From: Pseudogemmobacter sp044142105 | GTDB lineage: Bacteria; Pseudomonadota; Alphaproteobacteria; Rhodobacterales; Rhodobacteraceae | Assembly: GCF_044142105.1 (NCBI RefSeq) | Contig: NZ_JBGTYM010000007.1 | Span: 62,001-126,000 of the forward strand | Length of the DNA stretch: 64,000 bases | Direction: 5' to 3' | In this document: piece after piece, positions 25,614 to 32,763 of the stretch | How the letters are laid out: every line of letters begins with the position of its first letter | Position numbering within the stretch: the stretch's first letter is position 1 | Translations under genes and position numbers: made by a program | Notes under the pieces: generated by a model | What the model was told of the DNA's origin: nothing | Seen by the model: only the letters and a program-made list of their open reading frames with translations | The model's database searches: none

Positions 25614-26561
25614 ATGATCCGCATTGCGAAAATCGCGCTTCTGCTTGGCATCAGCTGCTTTGCCCTGGCACCCGCCCTGCCCAATCTTGACCCGTCTTTT
25701 TCTGGCGCCGCCTTTGCGGGTGGAAAAGGGGACAAGGGGGATAAGGGCGACAAAGGCAAGAGCGCTGACCACGGCAACAGCGGGAACAAGGACGGCACTG
25801 CCGCAGCCAAGACCAAAGGCGCTGCCGCGACCAAGCCTGCGAAGAAATCCATTGTGCAGGCCGCGACGACCGAGACGCTGTCGCCATCGCAACTGGGCAA
25901 GATGAACGGGGCAATGAACGCCAATATCAACGCCGTTCTCGCCCATATCCGCAACGGCCAGACCACCAGCGGCCCGGTTGGCCTTCTGGCCGGCCTGGCG
26001 GTTGCCGACGCGCTGGCCGGCGAAAGCACCGGCGCCTTGGCGGAACTGGAAGCCAAGGCCCAAGCGCATACGGCTTTGGAATTCGGCCTGACCGACAGCG
26101 GCTATGCGACGCTTGACGACTATCTGGCCGCCAAGGAGGCCGGCACCGTGACCGAAGAGGACCTTGCCAAAATCGATGGTCTGATCGAGGGCGCGGGCGG
26201 GCTGACCGAAGACGGCACCGCCCTGGCCGAAGCCGCGCCCACGGCCGAAGAACTTGCCGCCGCCGAAGAAGCCGCCGCTGCGGCCGGAGAAGGCGTGACT
26301 GCCGCCGAAGACGCGCTTGTCGCCGCCTGGAACAAGGATGGCGATGCGGAGACGCTGCTTGATATGGCCCGCGACAAGCTGGAGCCCTATCAGGAAGAAA
26401 TCGCCGCCACGGTGGAAGCCACGGCCGCGGGCACGGACCCGGTGACCGAGGAAGAGGCGACCGACGACGATCTGGCGGAAACCCCCGAGGACGCGCTGCC
26501 AGAAGATGGCGTCGTCGTCGAGACGCCGCTGCTTCTGCCGGAGGAAACCACGGGCGGCTAA
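25614..26561 (+). CDS. Secreted low-complexity acidic protein, unknown function
   Basis: I do not recognise a family for this 315-residue protein. It has a signal peptide (MIRIAKIALLLGISCFALAP...), then a short collagen-like GDKGDKGDKG stretch (about 38-50) and a Lys/Ala region. A helical block (about 85-185) contains NANINAVLAHIRNGQ and ALAELEAKAQAHTALEFGLTD, and the tail is very acidic, Ala/Glu/Thr-rich, to the end. The start ATG is supported by AAGGA 8 bases upstream; an ATG at 25548 would add residues before the signal peptide. It stands alone between ilvA (divergent) and argG. Proteins of this composition are often envelope or exopolymer-associated, but that is a guess. Confidence 0.75.
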   Translation: MIRIAKIALLLGISCFALAPALPNLDPSFSGAAFAGGKGDKGDKGDKGKSADHGNSGNKDGTAAAKTKGAAATKPAKKSIVQAATTETLSPSQLGKMNGAMNANINAVLAHIRNGQTTSGPVGLLAGLAVADALAGESTGALAELEAKAQAHTALEFGLTDSGYATLDDYLAAKEAGTVTEEDLAKIDGLIEGAGGLTEDGTALAEAAPTAEELAAAEEAAAAAGEGVTAAEDALVAAWNKDGDAETLLDMARDKLEPYQEEIAATVEATAAGTDPVTEEEATDDDLAETPEDALPEDGVVVETPLLLPEETTGG

Positions 26562-26605
26562 GCCGGGCCCGACACTCTGCGGCAATCCTTGCCCTTGGCG
26601 CTCTT

Positions 26606-26632
26606 TCCCGGTAATCGCCTGCGAAACCGGGA
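26606..26632 (+). promoter_or_regulatory. Stem-loop in the argG leader
   Basis: TCCCGGT (26606-26612) pairs with ACCGGGA (26626-26632), and inside it TCGC pairs with GCGA around a CT loop, giving a nearly continuous hairpin. It ends one base before the GGAG ribosome-binding site of argG. No T-run follows, so it is less likely a terminator of the upstream gene than a structure in the argG 5' leader. It could affect ribosome access. Confidence 0.5.
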
Positions 26633-26643
26633 CGGAGCCTTCC

Positions 26644-27876
26644 ATGCAGAAGCCGAAGAAAGTGGTGCTGGCCTATTCGGGCGGCCTTGATACCTCGATC
26701 ATCCTGAAATGGTTGCAGACCGAATATGGCTGCGAGGTGGTGACCTTCACCGCCGATCTGGGCCAGGGCGAGGAGCTGGAGCCCGCCCGCCAGAAGGCGG
26801 TGCTGCTGGGCATCAAGGAAGAGAACATCCATATCGTCGACGTGCGCGAGGAATTCGTGCGCGACTTCGTCTTCCCGATGTTCCGCGCCAATGCGGTCTA
26901 TGAAGGGCTTTACCTTCTGGGCACTTCGATCGCGCGGCCGCTGATCGCCAAGCACCTTGTGGAAATCGCCCAGAAATCGGGGGCCGATGCGGTGGCCCAT
27001 GGCGCGACTGGCAAGGGCAATGACCAGGTCCGCTTCGAACTGGGCGTCGCGGCGCTGGACCCTTCGATCCGCGTCATCGCGCCGTGGCGGGAATGGGATC
27101 TGTCCAGCCGCACCAAGCTGATCGAATTCGCCGAGAAGAACCAGATTCCGATCGCCAAGAACAAGCGCGGCGAGGCGCCCTTCTCGGTCGATGCGAACCT
27201 GCTGCACACGTCCTCCGAGGGCACCGTGCTGGAAAACCCGGCCGAAGAGGCGCCGGATTACGTGGCCAGCCGCATCGTCGCGGTGGAAGACGCCCCGAAC
27301 ACGCCTGAATTCATCGAGATCAGCTTCGAGAAGGGCGATGCCGTCGCGATCAATGGCGAGGCGATGTCGCCCGCCACGATCCTGACCCGCCTGAACGAGC
27401 TGGGCGGCAAGCATGGCATCGGCATCCTGGATTTCGTGGAAAACCGCTTCGTCGGCATGAAATCGCGCGGCCTGTATGAAACCCCCGGCGGCACGATCCT
27501 GCTCGAGGCGCATCGCGGCATCGAGCAGATCACGCTTGATTCCGGCGCGGGCCATCTGAAGGATTCGATCATGCCGCGCTATGCGGAACTGATCTATAAC
27601 GGCTTCTGGTTCAGCCCCGAGCGCGAGGCGCTCCAGGCGCTGATCGACAAGACCCAGGAACATGTGACCGGCACGGTGAAGCTTAAGCTTTACAAGGGCA
27701 TGGCCCGCACCGTCGCGCGTTGGTCGGACCATTCGCTGTATAGCGAAAAGCATGTGACCTTCGAAGAAGACGCCGGCGCCTATGACCAGAAGGATGCCGC
27801 GGGCTTCATCCGGCTGAACGCCCTGCGCCTGCGCCTGATCGCCACGCGCAATGCGCGGGTGGCGAAGAAGCGCTAA
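26644..27876 (+). CDS. argG: Argininosuccinate synthase
   Basis: ArgG joins citrulline and aspartate with ATP to make argininosuccinate in arginine synthesis. The 410-residue protein begins with the PP-loop ATP-binding motif LAYSGGLDTSIIL (residues 8-20). It also carries the family blocks AHGATGKGNDQVRFEL, ARSIIAP-like VIAPWREWDL, and EGTVLENPAEEAP. The length is normal. The ATG at 26644 has GGAG 6 bases upstream; the open frame before it is not coding. The TAA stop overlaps the convergent DUF3137 gene by 4 bp. Confidence 0.97.
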   Translation: MQKPKKVVLAYSGGLDTSIILKWLQTEYGCEVVTFTADLGQGEELEPARQKAVLLGIKEENIHIVDVREEFVRDFVFPMFRANAVYEGLYLLGTSIARPLIAKHLVEIAQKSGADAVAHGATGKGNDQVRFELGVAALDPSIRVIAPWREWDLSSRTKLIEFAEKNQIPIAKNKRGEAPFSVDANLLHTSSEGTVLENPAEEAPDYVASRIVAVEDAPNTPEFIEISFEKGDAVAINGEAMSPATILTRLNELGGKHGIGILDFVENRFVGMKSRGLYETPGGTILLEAHRGIEQITLDSGAGHLKDSIMPRYAELIYNGFWFSPEREALQALIDKTQEHVTGTVKLKLYKGMARTVARWSDHSLYSEKHVTFEEDAGAYDQKDAAGFIRLNALRLRLIATRNARVAKKR

Positions 27877-28814
27877 GTCTCTTGGGCGGCGGGTCTTCCC
27901 GCCGCCTCATGCAGCGCTTCCTCGGCCCGCACCACCTCGCCCGCCAGCCGCAGGGGGACATCCAGCTCTCCGGTTGCGGTGCGGATATCGGCCATCAGCT
28001 CCTCATGGGTCGAGAAGACGCCGCCGATGCGGAACATCTCGCGTTTGTGGCGCAGCGCGACATAGATGTAATGGCCGGTGCAGGCGACCGAGTAGAGCGA
28101 CGAGCCTGATCCCAGCGATCCGCCCAGGTTCAGCATCCGGTCCATCAGCGCCTCCATCACTTTGCGCTCGGCCGGTTGCTGCGAGGGTGACCACAGCCCG
28201 TATTCCTCGTCATTGCCGCCCGTGGCACTGTGCCAGCGCGACTGGTTCTCGACATTCACATTGCCCTTGAAGATCCAGAACCCCTTGGTCTGCCTGACCG
28301 GGGCGATGAGGAATTCCGGTAGCATTTCCCGGGCCTTGACCTCGATCACCACGCCATCGAACAGGGTCGAGGAATTCTTGCCTCCGGTCTCGGTCTTCAC
28401 CTCGGCAAAGCAGAACGGGCGGGCGGCGATCTGACCGCTCATCAGGTCGTCGCAGCTTTGCTTGCTGCCGCGCGGGATGAAATTCTCGGGGATTTGGGTG
28501 ATGAAATGCTTGGCGCTTTTCTGATGCGACAGGTTCAGGGTCGAGGCGAGGATCGGCATGATCGCCGCCTCATGGCTTTTCTTGACCCAACCCGCCAGGG
28601 CGATCATCGCGAAGACCCCCGCGAAGCCCGCAATAATGGCCCAGCTTTGCGCATCCTTGCCCCTGTTCAAAAGCGTGATGACCAGAAAAACCGTGCCGAC
28701 CAGCAAAGCCGCCATACCCGCAAGCCCTTGGATTCGAAGGCTTCTTAAATACGGAAGCGCATCAGACAGCGCAGTCTCCAAAGGATCGCGGGCGGAAGAA
28801 TCGGGGTCGGACAT
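27873..28814 (-). CDS. DUF3137 membrane protein
   Basis: This 313-residue protein has two adjacent membrane helices near the N-terminus (about 28-75, GMAALLVGTVFLVITLL and WAIIAGFAGVFAMIALAGW). A soluble C-terminal domain with FDGVVIEVKAREMLPEF follows. The arrangement matches the DUF3137 family, whose function is not established. The soluble part ends with GGVFSTHEELMADIRTATGELDVPL. It is the downstream neighbour of the sulfotransferase-like gene on the same strand, with only 26 bp between, so may be cotranscribed or independent. It is convergent with argG, sharing 4 bp. Confidence 0.8.
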   Translation of the reverse strand: MSDPDSSARDPLETALSDALPYLRSLRIQGLAGMAALLVGTVFLVITLLNRGKDAQSWAIIAGFAGVFAMIALAGWVKKSHEAAIMPILASTLNLSHQKSAKHFITQIPENFIPRGSKQSCDDLMSGQIAARPFCFAEVKTETGGKNSSTLFDGVVIEVKAREMLPEFLIAPVRQTKGFWIFKGNVNVENQSRWHSATGGNDEEYGLWSPSQQPAERKVMEALMDRMLNLGGSLGSGSSLYSVACTGHYIYVALRHKREMFRIGGVFSTHEELMADIRTATGELDVPLRLAGEVVRAEEALHEAAGRPAAQET

Positions 28815-28840
28815 GGCGGGCGTCCTTATGGGAAATCGAT

Positions 28841-29554
28841 TCAGGTAAAGGGGATCAGTCTTTCATAATAGGAAAGCGCCTGATCGACCAAGCGCTGATA
28901 CGGCAGGGACAGTTCGGGAAGCGGGCCTTCGGGCTTGTCGAAGCCGGTGCTGGCATGGACGGCGTTGTACCAATGCGGGGCCCAGGCGCCGTCATAGGGT
29001 TTGGGGCCTGCGGGCCAGGACAGCATGTTTTCGGTGAAGGGAATCCCCAGGCGGGCGCAAAGATTTTGAAGTGATTCCCGAGGGTTGGCGCGGATGGTGG
29101 CGGAATCGATCACCGGGGGGGCGCTGCCGGTTTGTTGGGCGACCTGGTCGAAGAGTTCGGCCTGCTGGACGAAGCCGATATCCATGAGCGTGGGCGCCTC
29201 GCGCTTTTTCGAATAGCTGGCCACCACATGGGCGGGATGGCGGATCAGGAAGACATTGGTCAGCCCGCGCAGGAAGCCCCGGTCGAATTCCGGGATCATG
29301 TGGAGCGTCATGTGTTTCTGGTAAAACAGGCTCTGTGCCTGCGGAATCGGCCCCAGGCAGGCCTGGGCGACCTTGGCCGGATCAGGCTCGCCCGCAGCGA
29401 TGACCGCATCCGCCATCGGGTGATCAATGCCCGTTGCAGATAGGTAAGCGGCATAGAAAGGTTCGTCCCAGACCGCGCAATCGCCCCGCGCGGCGAAGCT
29501 GTACATCATCGCGGTCGAGAGATTGCGGGGGCCGCTCCACATGGCGATTCGCAT
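28841..29554 (-). CDS. Sulfotransferase-fold P-loop protein
   Basis: The 237-residue protein has the sulfotransferase-family PAPS-binding pattern: MWSGPRNLSTAMMYSF at residues 5-20 (5'-phosphosulfate loop) and VFLIRHPAHVVASY near residue 101 (3'-phosphate binding). The intervening DEPFYAAYL is typical of this small bacterial subgroup. A sulfated substrate is not known, and the fold may have been adopted for another transfer or binding role. I chose the ATG at 29554, which begins the conserved MRIAMWSGP. It is 66 bp downstream of a class IV aminotransferase on the same strand, and the gap holds four 11-bp tandem repeats. Confidence 0.75.
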   Translation of the reverse strand: MRIAMWSGPRNLSTAMMYSFAARGDCAVWDEPFYAAYLSATGIDHPMADAVIAAGEPDPAKVAQACLGPIPQAQSLFYQKHMTLHMIPEFDRGFLRGLTNVFLIRHPAHVVASYSKKREAPTLMDIGFVQQAELFDQVAQQTGSAPPVIDSATIRANPRESLQNLCARLGIPFTENMLSWPAGPKPYDGAWAPHWYNAVHASTGFDKPEGPLPELSLPYQRLVDQALSYYERLIPFT

Positions 29555-29565
29555 AGTTTTTTCCC

Positions 29566-29609
29566 TGTCTTCCAAACGTCTTCCCAGCGTCTTCCGAACG
29601 TCTTCCGCA
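29566..29609. repeat. Four tandem copies of an 11-bp unit
   Basis: The stretch consists of four 11-bp units: TGTCTTCCAAA, CGTCTTCCCAG, CGTCTTCCGAA and CGTCTTCCGCA. All share GTCTTCC. It fills most of the 66-bp gap between the aminotransferase stop and the sulfotransferase-like start. Read on the transcribed strand each unit carries GGAAGAC, close to a Shine-Dalgarno sequence. Confidence 0.85.
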
Positions 29610-29620
29610 ACGCGCGGGGA

Positions 29621-30520
29621 TCATCCGCCCACCAGGGCCTTGTACAGCCCGCGAATCCGCTGGGTCACCGGCCCCATCTGGCCGCTGCCGATCACCCGCC
29701 CGTCGATCATGCCCACCGGCGTCTGCGCACCGAACGTGCCGGTCAGAAAGGCCTCGTCGGCCGAATAGGTCTCGACCAGAGAAAAGTTCTTCTCGCGTGC
29801 GACGATTCCGTTCGCCCGGCAGAGGTCGAGCACTTTCTGGCGCGTGATGCCGTTCATGCAGTAATCGCCGGTCGAGGTCCAAACCTCGCCCTTGCGGACG
29901 ATGAAGAAGTTGCAGGCATTCGTCGTGTTCACGAAGCCATGTACATCCAGCATCAGCGCCTCGTCCGCGCCGGCCTTTTCGGCGGCGATGCAGGCGAGGA
30001 TGCAGTTCAGCTTGGAATGGCTGTTCAGCTTGGGGTCCTGCGTCATCGGCAGGCCGCGCAGATGTGGAACGGTCGCCAGGTTGATCGGGCGCGGCAGTTT
30101 CTGGCGCGAATGTTCCATGATGATCACCATGGTCGGCCCGCGCTGCGACAGTTTCGGATGCTGGAAGGGCCGCGTCTTCACGCCGCGCGTCACCATCAGC
30201 CTGGCATGGGCATCGGTGACCATGCCGTTGGCCTTCTGCGTCTCGAGCACAGCGAAAATCACCTGATCCGGGGTCAACCCAATGTCGAGATCAATCGCTT
30301 TCGCCGCCTCGAACAGCCGGTCGATATGTTCGTCCAGAAAGGTCCAACGCCCGTTATAAAGGCGGATGCCTTCCCAGACGCCATCGCCCAGCATGAAGCC
30401 GGAATCATAGACCGAGACCACGGCCTCGGCCTTGGGCTTGAGCGCCCCGTTCACCCAGATCAGCAGATCCTCGTTGCGGGCGTCTTCCTCGGCCTGGTGG
30501 GTCGACACGTTGTCGGTCAT
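29621..30520 (-). CDS. Class IV PLP aminotransferase (branched-chain or D-amino acid type)
   Basis: The 299-residue protein belongs to the fold-type IV aminotransferases. It shows the N-terminal VNGALKPKAEAVVSVYDSGFMLGDGVWEG pattern (in part), the PLP lysine in NSHSKLNCI (about residue 169) and the EALMLDVHGFVNTTNACNFFIV region (in part). Members include branched-chain amino acid aminotransferase and D-alanine aminotransferase, and the sequence alone does not separate them safely. It is divergent from msrA (83 bp) and precedes the sulfotransferase-like gene. I recall plant proteins that fuse a similar P-loop domain to such an aminotransferase, which would support a functional link. Confidence 0.83.
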   Translation of the reverse strand: MTDNVSTHQAEEDARNEDLLIWVNGALKPKAEAVVSVYDSGFMLGDGVWEGIRLYNGRWTFLDEHIDRLFEAAKAIDLDIGLTPDQVIFAVLETQKANGMVTDAHARLMVTRGVKTRPFQHPKLSQRGPTMVIIMEHSRQKLPRPINLATVPHLRGLPMTQDPKLNSHSKLNCILACIAAEKAGADEALMLDVHGFVNTTNACNFFIVRKGEVWTSTGDYCMNGITRQKVLDLCRANGIVAREKNFSLVETYSADEAFLTGTFGAQTPVGMIDGRVIGSGQMGPVTQRIRGLYKALVGG

Positions 30521-30603
30521 CGCGCGCTCTCCTGTTCGTGAGGTAACGCTAGGCTGCGGCCGTGCGAAGGGAAAGGGGTGGCAAGCAGACGGAGGGTTGC
30601 GGG

Positions 30604-31212
30604 ATGCGGACTATGCTGATGGCGGCGTCACTGGTTCTGGCGGCGGGGGCGGCCCATGCGGAAAAGGCCGTGCTGGCCGGGGGCTGCTTCTGGTGCATGG
30701 AGGCGAATTTCGAGACGGTGAAGGGCGTGCGCGACGTGGTGTCCGGCTATACCGGCGGCCCAGCACAGAACCCAAGCTATGACGACCATGACGGGTTCGT
30801 GGAGGCGGTGGAGATCAGCTTCGATCCCAAGCAGATCAGCTATGACCAGATCCTGACCCTGTTCCTGCATTCGGTCGACGTGACCGATGCGGGCGGGCAG
30901 TTCTGCGATCGGGGGCCAAGCTATACGACAGCGATCTTCGTCTCGAATGCCGCCCAGAAGGCCAGCGCCGAGGCGGCGGTGGCGGCAGCCGGGAAGGAAT
31001 TGGGCGCGAAGATCGTGACGCCGATCCGCAAGGCGGAGAAATTCTGGCCGGCCGAGGACTACCATCAGGATTACTGGCGCAAGAGCGACATCATCCTGAC
31101 CCGCGTCGGCCCGAAAACGAAGAAGAACGCCTATAGCTATTACCGCAAGGCTTGTGGCCGCGACGCGCGGGTGCGGGAATTGTGGGGCAGCACCGCCACC
31201 TTCCTGCATTGA
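30604..31212 (+). CDS. msrA: Exported peptide methionine sulfoxide reductase MsrA
   Basis: MsrA reduces the S-epimer of methionine sulfoxide. The 202-residue protein has the catalytic GCFWC motif at residues 27-31, with the nucleophilic Cys28, then SGYTGG, and EDYHQDY near residue 153. An N-terminal signal peptide (MRTMLMAASLVLAAGAAHA) directly precedes the domain, so the enzyme should act in the periplasm. The ATG at 30604 follows GGAGGG and is preferred over 30562, which would add a charged extension. A C-terminal Cys (KACGRD) is a possible resolving residue. It stands alone, divergent from the aminotransferase. Confidence 0.93.
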   Translation: MRTMLMAASLVLAAGAAHAEKAVLAGGCFWCMEANFETVKGVRDVVSGYTGGPAQNPSYDDHDGFVEAVEISFDPKQISYDQILTLFLHSVDVTDAGGQFCDRGPSYTTAIFVSNAAQKASAEAAVAAAGKELGAKIVTPIRKAEKFWPAEDYHQDYWRKSDIILTRVGPKTKKNAYSYYRKACGRDARVRELWGSTATFLH

Positions 31213-31239
31213 AGGCGGCGGCCAAGGCGCAGGGCAGGA

Positions 31240-32604
31240 TCAGGCCAGCGCGACGTGCGGCTTCTCGGCGGTCTCGTCCTTGTTCGCGCCGTCTTGCGCC
31301 GCGATCCCGGGCGCAGTGATCTCGGGCGTCGCGGCTGGTATCTCGGCATCGTCAGGCGCCGGGGTATCGGGACCGGCTTCGATGGCGGGGCCGGGCAGGA
31401 TGCGGTCAAGCAGGCGGAAGACAAAGGGGTTGAGCACGATCGAGACCAGCGCCCCGGCCACAACCAGATCGCGGGCTTCCGGCGGCACGATATCCAGCTT
31501 CACCCCCATCACGATCAGGATGAACGAAAACTCGCCGATCTGGGCCAGCGCGGCGGCGATGGTCAGCGCCGTGGTGCGGTCGCGGCCGAACATCCGCACG
31601 ATGCCATAGGCCGCCGCCGATTTGACGCCCATGATGATCAGGATCGTCACCATGACCGAGAAGGGCTGTTCCAGCAGGATGTCGGGGTTGAAGAGCATGC
31701 CGACCGAGACGAAGAACAGCACGGCGAAAGCGTCTCGGAAGGGCAGCACGTCCTTGGTGGCCTGGGCCGACAGGGTGGATCCCGCCATCACCATGCCCGC
31801 GAAGAAGGCGCCCAGCGCGAAGGAGACGCCGAAGATCGCGGCGGCGGCGAAGGCGACGCCCAGCGCGATGGCAAGGACGGAGAGCCGGAACAGCTCGCGC
31901 TGGCCGGTGCGGGAGACAAGTTCCAGCGCATGGGGGATGACACGGCGGCCGACGATCAGCATCACGGCGACAAAGGCCGCGACCTTGATGAGCGTGATCA
32001 GGAGGACCGCGCCGACCGTGCCGAAGCCAAGCTGGGCGATTTCCGCCGTCTCGCCCTCGACCGGCTGGGCAACGCCGCCAAGAAGGCCCGAGATCGCCGG
32101 GATCACCACCAGCGCGACGACCATGGCCAGATCCTCGACGATCAGCCAGCCGATGGCGATGCGGCCCTGGCCGCTGTGCTCGATCCCGCGATCCTGAAGG
32201 GCGCGCAGAAGAACGACGGTCGAGGCGACCGAAAGGGCAAGGCCAAAGATGATGCCCGCGCCCCAGCCCCAGCCCAGCACCAGCGCAAGCAGCGTGCCGG
32301 TCCCGGTTGCGACCGCGATCTGCGCGATGGCACCGGGAATGGCGATGGTGCGGACCGACATGAGGTCCTTGAACGAGAAATGCAGACCCACGCCGAACAT
32401 CAGCAGGATCACCCCCATTTCCGCCAGCTCTGTCGCAATCTCCTGATTGGCGACATAGCCCGGCGTAAACGGCCCGATCAGGACGCCCGCCGCCAGATAT
32501 CCGGCGATCAGCGGCAATTTGAGCCGGTGCGCCAGAAGTCCGAGCAGGCAGGCCAGCCCGAGGCCGACGGAAATGGTGGTGATCAGCGGAATCTCATGCG
32601 TCAT
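31240..32604 (-). CDS. Kef-type cation:proton antiporter without TrkA domain
   Basis: This 454-residue inner-membrane protein has about 12 hydrophobic helices typical of the CPA2 family. It includes LPLIAGYLAAGVLIGPF near residue 30, LLMFGVGLHFSF, the SVASTVVLLRALQDRG segment and FLVSVGMLFNP-like FFVSVGMLFNPDILLEQP. The C-terminus is a short Pro/Glu-rich tail (about 395-454) rather than the NAD-binding TrkA-N domain seen in KefB and KefC, so NAD(H) gating is not expected. It is monocistronic, convergent with msrA and upstream of maeB on the same strand. The exchanged ion is not predictable. Confidence 0.85.
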   Translation of the reverse strand: MTHEIPLITTISVGLGLACLLGLLAHRLKLPLIAGYLAAGVLIGPFTPGYVANQEIATELAEMGVILLMFGVGLHFSFKDLMSVRTIAIPGAIAQIAVATGTGTLLALVLGWGWGAGIIFGLALSVASTVVLLRALQDRGIEHSGQGRIAIGWLIVEDLAMVVALVVIPAISGLLGGVAQPVEGETAEIAQLGFGTVGAVLLITLIKVAAFVAVMLIVGRRVIPHALELVSRTGQRELFRLSVLAIALGVAFAAAAIFGVSFALGAFFAGMVMAGSTLSAQATKDVLPFRDAFAVLFFVSVGMLFNPDILLEQPFSVMVTILIIMGVKSAAAYGIVRMFGRDRTTALTIAAALAQIGEFSFILIVMGVKLDIVPPEARDLVVAGALVSIVLNPFVFRLLDRILPGPAIEAGPDTPAPDDAEIPAATPEITAPGIAAQDGANKDETAEKPHVALA

Positions 32605-32763
32605 CGGCTCATGGTCAGGGAAAAGGATGTTTCAGGGAAGCGCGACCCGGACGGGCCGCTTTCCTCACTTATACACACCCTGTCCCGGATCAAGTCACGT
32701 CCGGCTGAAACACGATCACGGAAATCGGCTTTTTGTTGCCGTATCTTGCAGCGATGCACAGGA

